Positions 1-6,090 of a DNA stretch of 10,879 bases are shown here, piece by piece. A program made the position numbers and the translations under genes. Position 1 is the stretch's first letter. Every line of letters starts with the position of its first letter. Under the pieces are notes generated by a model. It saw only the letters and a list, made by a program, of their open reading frames with translations, ran no database searches and had not been told where the DNA came from. Source of the DNA: JAEMQF01 sp049297615 (GTDB lineage: Bacteria > Pseudomonadota > Gammaproteobacteria > Burkholderiales > Burkholderiaceae_C); contig JBAQUQ010000353.1 in the NCBI GenBank assembly GCA_049297615.1, positions 1 to 10,879 on the forward strand. The letters are read 5' to 3'.

Positions 1-2
1 CG

Positions 3-683
3 GCACGCTGTAGCGCCGCGGCGAACACGCCCGACTACAAGCGCTATCGCGACACCGCCTCGGGTGTCTCGCCCATGGCGATTCCGGGCACCCCCGGCAC
101 CGCCTACACCGCCGACGGACTCGAACACAGCGAATCAGGCGTTCCGAGCAGCCAGGCGCGCGATCACCGCGTCCAGCTCGACAAGCGCGAGCGCAAGCTC
201 GCGCTCTACGACTACGGGCCCGCCTGGGCCGACATCGAAGCGCCTGAAGGCGAAGCGGTCGACGCCGCCGTGATCACCTTCGGCTCGGTCACCGCAACCG
301 TGCGCGAGGCGCTCGCGCGCGCCGCGGCGCAAGGCGTGCACGTCAAGCTGATCGCCTTGCGCCTGCTGGCACCGGCCTTGCCCGAGCGCCTGTCGCAGGC
401 CCTGGCCGGCGTGAGACGCGTCCTGGTCGTCGAGCAAAACCACGGCGCCCAGTTGTTCCGCTACCTGCGTGCCATGCACGACTTGCCGGGCCGGCCGGCG
501 AGCTTCCACCGCCCCGGCCCTTTGCCCCTGCGTCCGGGCGAGCTCACGCAAGCGATCATCGATTGGCAGCGCGCCTGCGCCCCTGAAGATCACCCCCCAG
601 GGCCGGGCTGCGCCCAGCCTGCCCCCCGCGGGGGCAAGGAAACTCGGGGCGGCCCGGCGTTTCATTGTGAGGAAATCGCATGA
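3..683 (+). CDS. korA: 2-oxoglutarate:ferredoxin oxidoreductase, alpha subunit (KorA), C-terminal part
   Basis: This is the 3' portion of the subunit that, with KorB, oxidatively decarboxylates 2-oxoglutarate to succinyl-CoA and reduces ferredoxin in the cytoplasm. The frame is open from the left edge, so the start lies outside. Seen: the family block GVSPMAIPGTPG followed by YTADGLEH and a DKRERKL segment, then the C-terminal domain (VITFGSVTATVREAL, then VLVVEQNHGAQLFRYLRAM), which matches the alpha-subunit order of 2-oxoacid:acceptor oxidoreductases. The last roughly 30 residues after IIDWQRACAPE are rich in Pro and Gly, do not look like family sequence, and are encoded by a GC-rich inverted repeat. 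The stop overlaps the korB start (ATGA), so translation of the two subunits is probably coupled. Choice of 2-oxoglutarate over another 2-oxoacid is inferred from resemblance. Confidence 0.9.
   Translation, partial: ARCSAAANTPDYKRYRDTASGVSPMAIPGTPGTAYTADGLEHSESGVPSSQARDHRVQLDKRERKLALYDYGPAWADIEAPEGEAVDAAVITFGSVTATVREALARAAAQGVHVKLIALRLLAPALPERLSQALAGVRRVLVVEQNHGAQLFRYLRAMHDLPGRPASFHRPGPLPLRPGELTQAIIDWQRACAPEDHPPGPGCAQPAPRGGKETRGGPAFHCEEIA
590..660. repeat. GC-rich REP-like inverted-repeat element inside the korA 3' end
   Basis: The stretch contains a perfect inner palindrome (CCCCC GC GGGGG, 623-634) and an outer 7-bp stem (GCCGGGC at 602-608 with GCCCGGC at 652-658). The wording resembles the intergenic GC-rich repeats scattered through Burkholderiales genomes, but here it is read in frame as the KorA tail. 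The repeat assignment is by recollection of style; the palindromes are seen directly. Confidence 0.5.
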
Positions 684-1519
684 ATGACACCGCTCCCGCA
701 CAAGCCGTGCTGACCGCCGCCCAGTACAAGTCGGGCACCAAGCCGATCTGGTGCCCCGGCTGCGGCGATTTCACCGTGCTCGGCGCGATCACCAAGGCGC
801 TGGCGGCATTGCAGTTGCCGCCGCATGAAGTGGCCGTGGTCTCGGGAATCGGTTGCTCGTCGCGCATCCCCGCGTACACCACCTGCTACGGCTTCCATGG
901 TGTGCACGGCCGCGCGCTCGCCGCAGCCACCGGATTGAAGGTCGCGCGCCCGGACCTGACCGTGCTCGTCACCGGCGGTGACGGCGACGGTTACTCGATC
1001 GGCGGGAATCACTTCATGCACGCCTGCCGGCGCAATGTCGACCTGACCTATATCGTGATGGACAACCATGTCTACGGCATGACCAAGGGCCAGGCGTCGC
1101 CGACGACCGAACCCGACTGGGACAACAAGCTCTCGCCCGGCGGCACCGGCGTGCGCTCGTTTCACCCCCTGGTGATCGCGCTCGCGGCGGGCGCCAGCTT
1201 CGTCGCCCGGGCTTTTTCCGGCGACCCCAACGGCACGGCAGACATCATCGCGCAGGGCATCCGCCACCCGGGCTTCGCCTTCATCGAAGTGCTGAGTCCC
1301 TGTGTCACGTTCCGGCCCGAGCAGCGCGAGTGGAAGCAGTTTGCGCACCCGGCACCCGTGGCGCCGACCGACGATCCGGCCCGCGCGGCACGCCGCATCA
1401 TGACCGACGACGGCTTCAATATCGGCGTGCTCTACGCCGGCAACCGCCCGCCCTACACGGCGCAGTGCGCCAAGCCAGGCGCAAGCGTGGCTGAACTCGA
1501 AGCGGAGTTCGAGCTGTGA
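680..1519 (+). CDS. korB: 2-oxoglutarate:ferredoxin oxidoreductase, beta subunit (KorB)
   Basis: This thiamine-diphosphate and iron-sulfur subunit pairs with KorA. The 279-residue length is usual for beta subunits of this class. Seen: WCPGCGDF at residues 24-31 and IGCSSRIP at 57-64. The TPP/Mg-binding block GDGDGYSIGGNH (100-111) is followed by MDNHVYGMTKGQ (127-138), and LSPCVTF lies at 205-211. Cys25, Cys28, Cys59 and Cys208 are in the positions that ligate the [4Fe-4S] cluster in the family. The subunit lacks its own ferredoxin domain, so it needs a separate ferredoxin as acceptor. The ATG overlaps the korA stop. A strong hairpin starts 30 bases after the stop, so korAB may form a transcription unit of its own or be attenuated before the next genes. 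Confidence 0.93.
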   Translation: MNDTAPAQAVLTAAQYKSGTKPIWCPGCGDFTVLGAITKALAALQLPPHEVAVVSGIGCSSRIPAYTTCYGFHGVHGRALAAATGLKVARPDLTVLVTGGDGDGYSIGGNHFMHACRRNVDLTYIVMDNHVYGMTKGQASPTTEPDWDNKLSPGGTGVRSFHPLVIALAAGASFVARAFSGDPNGTADIIAQGIRHPGFAFIEVLSPCVTFRPEQREWKQFAHPAPVAPTDDPARAARRIMTDDGFNIGVLYAGNRPPYTAQCAKPGASVAELEAEFEL

Positions 1520-1548
1520 GCGCCGACGGGCCGTTCCCAAGGCGCTCA

Positions 1549-1592
1549 CTCCCCCTGGGCCACGAAGGGGCCCCTGCGTGGCCCTTGGGGAG
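1549..1592. repeat. REP-like GC-rich hairpin between korB and the ferritin-like gene
   Basis: Arms at 1549-1564 (CTCCCCCTGGGCCACG) and 1577-1592 (CGTGGCCCTTGGGGAG) pair at 14 of 16 positions around a 12-base loop that itself contains GGGGCCCC. No T-run follows, so it is not a classical intrinsic terminator. It looks like a Burkholderiales-type intergenic repeat that could act as a processing or attenuation point between korAB and the downstream genes. Confidence 0.65.
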
Positions 1593-1638
1593 CGGCGCGC
1601 AGCGACGTAGGGGGCACCAATGAGCGCCGACCGGACAC

Positions 1639-1644
1639 AGGAGG
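1639..1644 (+). promoter_or_regulatory. Ribosome binding site of the ferritin-like gene
   Basis: AGGAGG lies 5 bases before the ATG at 1650. It decides this start over the in-frame upstream ATG at 1620, which lies at the edge of the repeat. Confidence 0.75.
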
Positions 1645-1649
1645 CATCG

Positions 1650-2165
1650 ATGCGAAGCCATGCGCACACGCTCCAGGAGTTCATGGCGCAAGCGCTCGCG
1701 ATGGAGCGCGAGGCGGTGCAGCGCTACACCGAGTTCGCCGACGCGATGGAGATGCACAACAACCGCGAGGTCGCCAAGCTGTTCCGAACCATGGCGCACT
1801 ACGAAGGCAAACATGCGCAGCAGATCATGAGCGAGATGGGCTGGACCGAAGCCAGCGCACCGGCCGCCGACGTGCACGCCTGGCCGGGGTTCGAAGCACC
1901 CGAGACGGTGGCCATCGACGAAGTGCACTACCTGATGCAGCCCTGGCACGCGCTGCAACTGGCGCTGGCCGCCGAGCAGCGTGCTGAAGCGTTCTTCGAC
2001 CAGCTCGCCAAGGCCGCGACCGACGCATCGGTGCGCCGCGCGGCGCTCGAGTTGCGCGCCGAAGAAACCGAACATGTCGCCCTGGTGCGAGCCTGGCTCG
2101 CCAAGCTGCCGGTGCCCGACGGGGATTGGGCCACCGACCCCGACCCGCCGCGCTACACCGATTGA
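1650..2165 (+). CDS. Ferritin-like diiron protein, rubrerythrin-type fold
   Basis: A 171-residue protein predicted to be a four-helix bundle with a di-iron site. Seen: Glu19 with Tyr26 seven residues later in helix 1 (as in rubrerythrins), E52xxH55 in helix 2, Glu109 in helix 3 and E139xxH142 in helix 4. This is the full set of carboxylate and histidine ligands. No rubredoxin-type Cys4 domain is present, so it is not a complete rubrerythrin. Family knowledge suggests peroxide or oxygen handling, iron handling, or an oxidase-type reaction; the substrate cannot be read from the sequence. The Pro- and Asp-rich C-terminus (from about residue 154) is probably disordered. It is followed after 24 bases by a RidA-family gene and preceded by korAB, a context that suggests protection of an oxygen-sensitive ferredoxin-linked enzyme (inference). 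Confidence 0.82.
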   Translation: MRSHAHTLQEFMAQALAMEREAVQRYTEFADAMEMHNNREVAKLFRTMAHYEGKHAQQIMSEMGWTEASAPAADVHAWPGFEAPETVAIDEVHYLMQPWHALQLALAAEQRAEAFFDQLAKAATDASVRRAALELRAEETEHVALVRAWLAKLPVPDGDWATDPDPPRYTD

Positions 2166-2177
2166 CCGGCCGCCCCC

Positions 2178-2182
2178 AGGAG
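2178..2182 (+). promoter_or_regulatory. Ribosome binding site of the RidA-family gene
   Basis: AGGAG lies 7 bases before a GTG codon at 2190 and supports this non-ATG start, which also gives a normal family N-terminus. Confidence 0.7.
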
Positions 2183-2189
2183 AACGACG

Positions 2190-2600
2190 GTGCAAGTGCT
2201 GCTTCCCGAAGGCTGGGCCGCGCCGATCGGCTACGCGAACGGCGTCGCCGTCGACGCCGGGCGAATCGTCTTCATCGCCGGCCAGGTCGGCTGGAACGCG
2301 CAGCAGAAGTTCGAGTCGGACGACATCGTTGCGCAATTCAGGCAGGCGCTGCAAAACGTCCTGGCCGTGCTGCGCCAGGCCGGGGCCGAACCCCGCCACA
2401 TCTGCCGCATGACGGCGTACTGCTGCGACAAACCGGCCTACCTCGCCGCGCGGCGCGCGCTCGGCGCGGTCTGGCGCGAGCAGATGGGAACGCCCACGGG
2501 AACGCACTACCCGGCGATGAGCATGATCTTCGTCGCCGACTTGCTCGACCACCCGGGCAAGATCGAACTCGAAGCCACCGCGGTCCTGCCCAAGCCCTGA
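2190..2600 (+). CDS. RidA/YjgF/UK114-family protein lacking the canonical arginine
   Basis: This 136-residue protein starts with GTG. Family members are small trimeric cytoplasmic proteins. RidA proper deaminates reactive enamine/imine intermediates such as 2-aminoacrylate. Seen: GRIVFIAGQVGWN (24-36), the helix FRQALQNVLAVLRQAGAEP (50-68) and the C-terminal strand KIELEATAVLP (124-134). In the signature before that strand, the arginine of RidA (E. coli Arg105, in PTRS) is replaced by Met110 (PAMS). That arginine binds the substrate carboxylate, so ordinary imine deaminase activity is unlikely. Loss of it is typical of the divergent Rid subfamilies whose chemistry is mostly unknown. The close spacing to the ferritin-like gene and to SUMT suggests co-transcription. 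Confidence 0.87.
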   Translation: MQVLLPEGWAAPIGYANGVAVDAGRIVFIAGQVGWNAQQKFESDDIVAQFRQALQNVLAVLRQAGAEPRHICRMTAYCCDKPAYLAARRALGAVWREQMGTPTGTHYPAMSMIFVADLLDHPGKIELEATAVLPKP

Positions 2601-2610
2601 TCGACTCGCC

Positions 2611-3456
2611 ATGGACAGACCGATGACCGCGCTGAACGAAGCGCCGAAGTTGCGCAGCAGCGCTGCGGCGGCGCGCGTCACCCTGGTCGGCGCAGGCCCG
2701 GGCGACCCCGAACTGCTGACGCTCAAGGCCGCCAAGGCCTTGCGCGCCGCCCACGTCGTGCTCTACGACCACCTGGTGGGCACGCAGGTGCTGGAGCTGG
2801 TGCCGAAAAGCGCCGAGCGCATCTATGTCGGCAAGCAGAGCGGCCAGCATGCGATGCCGCAACAGGCGATCATCGAGCTGATGATTCGCCTGGCGCGCGC
2901 GGGCAGGCCGGTGCTGCGGCTCAAAGGCGGCGATCCTTACATCTTCGGCCGCGGCGGCGAGGAAGTGCAGGCGCTGGCCGCGCATGGCATCCCTTTCGAA
3001 GTGATCCCCGGCATCAGCGCGGCGCAGGGCGCCGCCGCCAGCGCCGGCATACCGCTGACGCACCGCGACCACGCCGACACCCTGGTCTTCGTGACCGGCC
3101 ATCCGTGCGCACGCGCAATCGGCCCCGGCGGCAGCGGCGAGAAGGGCGGTGTCGATCTCGACTGGCCCCTGCTGGCCAGGCCGAAGCAGACCCTGGTGAT
3201 CTTCATGGGCGTTGCCAGCCTGGCGCTGATCTGCGAGCGACTCGTCGCCCACGGCCTGGCCGCCGACACGCCGGCCGCACTGGCCGAGCGCGCCACCTTG
3301 CCCGGCCAGCGCACCGTGCTCGGCAACTTGCGCACCCTGCCGGAACTGGCCCTGACCCACGCCGTGAAGGCGCCGGCCCTGCTCATCATCGGCGGCGTGG
3401 TCGGTTTGCACCGACAACTCGCGACCGCCTTGCTGCAACACGAATCGGCGGCGTGA
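2611..3456 (+). CDS. cobA: Uroporphyrinogen-III C-methyltransferase (SUMT; CobA/NirE type)
   Basis: This enzyme methylates uroporphyrinogen III twice with S-adenosylmethionine to give precorrin-2, the precursor of siroheme, cobalamin and heme d1. At 281 residues it is a stand-alone SUMT, not a CysG fusion. Seen: GAGPGDPELLTLKA (27-40), RLKGGDPYIFGRGGEE (103-118), PGISA (133-137), GIPLTHR (146-152) and a late TLVIFMG strand (194-200). The segment at about 165-183 is Gly-rich and slightly longer than usual. No good Shine-Dalgarno sequence is visible; an alternative ATG is at 2623, which drops four residues. It starts 10 bases after the RidA-family stop, so it is probably in the same operon. NirE of denitrifiers and CobA cannot be told apart from this window. 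Confidence 0.92.
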   Translation: MDRPMTALNEAPKLRSSAAAARVTLVGAGPGDPELLTLKAAKALRAAHVVLYDHLVGTQVLELVPKSAERIYVGKQSGQHAMPQQAIIELMIRLARAGRPVLRLKGGDPYIFGRGGEEVQALAAHGIPFEVIPGISAAQGAAASAGIPLTHRDHADTLVFVTGHPCARAIGPGGSGEKGGVDLDWPLLARPKQTLVIFMGVASLALICERLVAHGLAADTPAALAERATLPGQRTVLGNLRTLPELALTHAVKAPALLIIGGVVGLHRQLATALLQHESAA

Positions 3457-3541
3457 GCGCGCCGCGTTAACATGCGCGAGCCGCGCCACTCGAATGCATG
3501 CCGATGAAGCCCGCGGCCCCGGTCCTGTGCATTGATTCTCC

Positions 3542-3562
3542 GTGCTGCCATCGTGGCAACAC
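3542..3562. promoter_or_regulatory. Imperfect inverted repeat upstream of the elaB-like gene
   Basis: GTGCTGCCA (3542-3550), TCG, TGGCAACAC (3554-3562): 9-base arms with one mismatch, ending 21 bases before the start codon and just upstream of the ribosome binding site. It could be a regulator operator or a short leader stem-loop. Function is inferred from position only. Confidence 0.4.
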
Positions 3563-3570
3563 CTCAACCC

Positions 3571-3577
3571 GGAAGGA
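3571..3577 (+). promoter_or_regulatory. Ribosome binding site of the elaB-like gene
   Basis: GGAAGGA lies 6 bases before the ATG at 3584. It selects this start over the in-frame ATG at 3542, which lies inside the inverted repeat. Confidence 0.7.
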
Positions 3578-3583
3578 CACACC

Positions 3584-3913
3584 ATGGAAACCACGACCCC
3601 CGCCGCCGACGCCGATCAAAGCGCACGCGACCGCCTGGCGCACAGCCTGCAGGAAATGGTCGAAGAAGCCGAGCACCTGCTGGAAAACGCGCAGCGCACC
3701 GGCAGCGACCAGTTCACTGCGGCGCGCGACAAGTTCGAGTCCCAACTGCGCAGAGCCAAGGCCGAGTTGAGCCGCCTGGAGGAGAGCGCGATCTACAACG
3801 CCAAACGCGCGGCGCGCGCCACCGACCAGGCCGTGCACGAACATCCCTATACCGCGATGGGTATCAGCGCGGGGCTGGGTCTCTTGATCGGCATGCTGAT
3901 CGCGCGAAGGTAG
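3584..3913 (+). CDS. DUF883/ElaB/YqjD-family membrane-anchored protein
   Basis: A 109-residue protein with the architecture of ElaB/YqjD. A polar, helical, heptad-like N-terminal region (residues about 15-75, rich in Glu, Gln, Arg and Ala) is followed by the conserved HEHPYTAMGISAGLGLLIGMLIARR tail, with its HPY motif and a single C-terminal transmembrane helix with a glycine pattern. E. coli YqjD is an inner-membrane protein that binds stationary-phase ribosomes through its soluble part; the family is generally linked to stationary-phase or stress conditions. Its stop codon overlaps the next start (TAGTG). Gene order resembles the elaB/yqjD-yqjE-yqjK arrangement of other proteobacteria, minus yqjE. 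Confidence 0.87.
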   Translation: METTTPAADADQSARDRLAHSLQEMVEEAEHLLENAQRTGSDQFTAARDKFESQLRRAKAELSRLEESAIYNAKRAARATDQAVHEHPYTAMGISAGLGLLIGMLIARR

Positions 3914-4281
3914 TGGCAGCGGCGCGCCGGCGAAATCACCCCGCCGTGACCGGCGCGCAATATCGCCAGCTGCTCGCGGCACGCCGCGGACTGCTCGTGC
4001 AGCGCGCCCAGCAGCAGCGCGTGCAGCTCGCCCGATCGCTCGCTCCGCTGCTGCATGTTTCGGTCTGGGTCGAGCGCGGCCTCGTCTTGCGGCGTGCGAT
4101 GCGTGGCCGGCCCGCGGTCGCCCTCGTGTCCGTGCTCATTCCCGCTGCCTTCCTGGCGATGTGGATGCCGCGCGCCGTGCTGCGCACCCTGGGCAGGGCG
4201 CTGGCGCTGTGGCGCGCCGGTCGCGCGGTGCAGCGCGCCTGGACCACCAAGCGTGCACAACCGCCCTCAGCAGCGGTTTGA
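3913..4281 (+). CDS. YqjK-like membrane protein
   Basis: A 122-residue Arg-rich protein. The GTG start shares a base with the stop of the preceding gene (TAGTG), which explains the absence of a separate ribosome binding site and implies translational coupling. Seen: a basic N-terminal region rich in Gln and Arg (QRAQQQRVQLAR), then one clear hydrophobic segment (VALVSVLIPAAFLAMWM, about residues 68-84), then a basic amphipathic tail (LRTLGRALALWRAGRAVQRAW) ending in a polar stretch. The layout and position match YqjK-type proteins that follow ElaB/YqjD-family genes, but conservation is low, so the family name is tentative. Function is unknown. It converges with the leftward gene whose stop lies 11 bases away. 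Confidence 0.6.
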   Translation: MAAARRRNHPAVTGAQYRQLLAARRGLLVQRAQQQRVQLARSLAPLLHVSVWVERGLVLRRAMRGRPAVALVSVLIPAAFLAMWMPRAVLRTLGRALALWRAGRAVQRAWTTKRAQPPSAAV

Positions 4282-4292
4282 TCAGTCGATCC

Positions 4293-4661
4293 TCAACCAC
4301 GCGGTCGCTGGAAACGCCTGCGAAGGGCAAACACGCCGATGATGGCCCCAGCCAGCGAGACAGACACCCCCGCATAGCCTGCGATGAACATCCAGCCGAG
4401 CGCGCCGAATGGCCCCGTGAACAGGGACTGGATCGTGAGCAGCATCTGGCCCAGGGCGTAGCCCACGGGAAGGCACAAGCCTCGCAGCCGGCCGACGAGC
4501 CCGCCCGCGACGCCGATCAGCAACCAAGACAAGCCCCACAGCGGGAAGTCCGCGTCCCAGGGCTCGGCCCGTCCGGTGAGCCAGGGCGAGAACAGCCAGA
4601 TCGCCGCGCCGAGAATCGCGCCGACGCCAAGCAGAGCGAGTGCCCTTGCTCTCGCGTTCAC
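4293..4661 (-). CDS. Small multi-pass membrane protein, unknown function
   Basis: A 122-residue hydrophobic protein with four probable transmembrane segments (about residues 7-24, 40-57, 63-80 and 88-112) and a basic C-terminus (RRRFQRPRG). The start is GTG with only a poor Shine-Dalgarno match, so the exact start is uncertain. I do not recognise a family. It lies 43 bases after the LysE/RhtB exporter gene on the same strand and could be co-transcribed with it. Inward-facing charge placement (Arg4, Arg6, Arg58, Arg60, Arg114-116) is consistent with an even number of membrane passes and both ends in the cytoplasm. Confidence 0.62.
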   Translation of the reverse strand: MNARARALALLGVGAILGAAIWLFSPWLTGRAEPWDADFPLWGLSWLLIGVAGGLVGRLRGLCLPVGYALGQMLLTIQSLFTGPFGALGWMFIAGYAGVSVSLAGAIIGVFALRRRFQRPRG

Positions 4662-4704
4662 GGCGTCAACGACATCGGCCCCGCCGTGCAGGATTCAGCC
4701 GTCT

Positions 4705-5331
4705 TCATTCGCGACGCTCGAAGATCAGCTTGACGCCCAGCGCGACGAAGACGACACCGCTGCAGCGATACAGCCAGGCCAGCACTGCGGGGCGCGAGCG
4801 CAACCAGGCCGACAACAGGGCCGCGAAGCAGCCGACCGGACCCTTGACGAGGAAGGTGAGAGCGGCGAAGAGCAGGCCCAGCACAAACACCGACAGGGTC
4901 GGATGCGCGGCTCCCGGCAGGACGAACTGCGGCAGGAAGGCGAAGTAGAAGACCGCGACCTTGGGGTTGGAGATGTTCGAGACCGCCCCGTCGATGAACA
5001 ATCGAGCCATGGTGCGCCTGGAAGACGCTTGAACCAGCCACTCGGAGGTCTTGCTGCGCAGCAGGCCGATGCCGAGGTAGACGAGGTAGGCGGCACCGGC
5101 GAGCTTGAAGGCGAGGAAGAGCCACTCCGATGCGCGCAGGATGGCCCCCAGGCCCAGGGTCGCGAGCAGGGTGTGGCCCACCAGGCCGACGCTCACCCCG
5201 GCCGCCGTGATGACGCCGGCCGCCGCGCCCTGGGCGATGGAGCGCGACATGACGATCATCATGTCCTGGCCCGGCGTGGCGATGAGGACCAGGGACGCCA
5301 CGGTGAACAACAGGTACGAGACTTCGACCAT
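4705..5331 (-). CDS. LysE/RhtB-family amino-acid or metabolite exporter
   Basis: A 208-residue inner-membrane transporter. Seen: the family N-terminal signature LIATPGQDMMIVMSRSIAQG (residues about 16-35), then VGLVGHTLLATLGLGAIL, KLAGAAYLVYLGIGLLRS and the mid-protein SNISNPKVAVFYFAFLPQF motif, with about six hydrophobic segments. Family members export amino acids or related small molecules using the proton gradient; the substrate here cannot be assigned. The ATG has a good ribosome binding site (GAGGAAG at 5336-5342 on the minus strand, 4 bases away). It sits 96 bases downstream of an orphan lipoprotein gene on the same strand. Confidence 0.92.
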   Translation of the reverse strand: MVEVSYLLFTVASLVLIATPGQDMMIVMSRSIAQGAAAGVITAAGVSVGLVGHTLLATLGLGAILRASEWLFLAFKLAGAAYLVYLGIGLLRSKTSEWLVQASSRRTMARLFIDGAVSNISNPKVAVFYFAFLPQFVLPGAAHPTLSVFVLGLLFAALTFLVKGPVGCFAALLSAWLRSRPAVLAWLYRCSGVVFVALGVKLIFERRE

Positions 5332-5427
5332 CGGGCTTCCTCGAGACGGATCATTGTCGGGTGCAGCGGCTGCCGGAGGTGGTCCGCTGGACTGAATGGA
5401 TAGGCAGTGCGATGCGCTGTCTGACCG

Positions 5428-6090
5428 CTATTTGCCCCAGGTGAGCTCCTGCCATCCAGGGGACGCAAAGGACCAGTTGCTCACTCCGGCCTCCAGCGGT
5501 GCCGAACTCGTGAGCGACACATAGTAGTCGAGCCCGCCCTGGACCAAGGCTGCACCGGAAATGAAGACCGACGCTTCCATCCAGCACTTCGCTACCGATG
5601 GGGCCAAGCTCGGGACAAGCCCGCGCGGCGCCCACAAGTGCCATGCCGCAGCGGGCTGCGATGAGGGCATGAAAGACACCGTTCCAGCTGGCATGTCGAT
5701 CGCATGCGGCAAGCTTCCTATGTAGCCGCTCGCGAACCAGTTCGGGCGGCGTTGCCAAGTTCCACCCTCGAATCGCGCATCGCCGTATTCGTAGGATGAG
5801 ATGAGCCGCGTCTCTGTTGCATTGCGGCAGTACGCGCGCAAGTAATCGACTTCAACGCGACTCGTGGCCGGTGACCTCTCATCGTGAATCGCCGTCAGCC
5901 ACGCAACGGCGACCGAGTATCCGACTGGAGGCAGTGTGTGCGCAATGTACTGTTGCCGCACCAGGGGAGGCACGTCGTTCGGGATCGCCGCTGATCCGGC
6001 ATCCTCACTGCCGCCGCCGCAAGCGGCGAGCAGGAGCGCGCAGGTGAAGCAATAGTGGAAGCGCTGCACGACCTTGTCCGAGGCCCTCAA
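5428..6090 (-). CDS. Putative lipoprotein, unknown function
   Basis: A 220-residue predicted secreted lipoprotein. Seen: short basic N-terminus, hydrophobic core and lipobox LLAAC with Cys24 as the lipidated residue, followed by a flexible GGGSEDAG linker. Asp is absent at +2, so sorting to the outer membrane is likely (inference). The mature part is rich in Trp, Tyr, Ser and Pro and has Cys residues near CRNA and KCWME that could form a disulfide in the periplasm. I recognise no domain. The chosen start is TTG, overlapping the stop of the GFA gene as TTGA with an AAGAAGG-like site upstream; a GTG at 6069 also leaves a workable signal peptide. Codon use is less GC-biased than in genes to the left and right. 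Confidence 0.68.
   Translation of the reverse strand: MRASDKVVQRFHYCFTCALLLAACGGGSEDAGSAAIPNDVPPLVRQQYIAHTLPPVGYSVAVAWLTAIHDERSPATSRVEVDYLRAYCRNATETRLISSYEYGDARFEGGTWQRRPNWFASGYIGSLPHAIDMPAGTVSFMPSSQPAAAWHLWAPRGLVPSLAPSVAKCWMEASVFISGAALVQGGLDYYVSLTSSAPLEAGVSNWSFASPGWQELTWGK

Noticed and set aside
135..701. Long open frame on the minus strand opposite korA
   Set aside because: Shadow of korA in high-GC DNA; the plus-strand frame carries clear family motifs.
1620..1649. Upstream ATG at 1620 as start of the ferritin-like protein
   Set aside because: No ribosome binding site, borders the repeat element; the ATG at 1650 has AGGAGG at good distance.
662..1684. 340-codon minus-strand frame opposite korB
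   Set aside because: Antisense shadow of korB, low-complexity Arg/Gly/Ala composition and no recognisable motif.
1416..2735. 439-codon minus-strand frame
   Set aside because: Spans three plus-strand genes with strong motifs; a product of GC-rich codon bias.
2338..3594. 418-codon minus-strand frame opposite SUMT
   Set aside because: Antisense shadow of the methyltransferase gene; no family resemblance.
4278..4298. TTGAT...ATC motif near the convergent gene ends as an FNR box
   Set aside because: Spacing is wrong for FNR and it lies at the 3' ends of both genes.
5364..5389. CAGCGG...CCGCTG inverted repeat between the lipoprotein and lysE genes
   Set aside because: 6-base arms with a 14-base loop and no T-run; too weak to call a terminator or operator.
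4161..5403. Plus-strand frames opposite the LysE and small membrane protein genes
   Set aside because: Composition is typical of antisense reading of membrane-protein genes (rich in Asp, Glu, Gln and Arg); the minus strand encodes the recognisable exporter.
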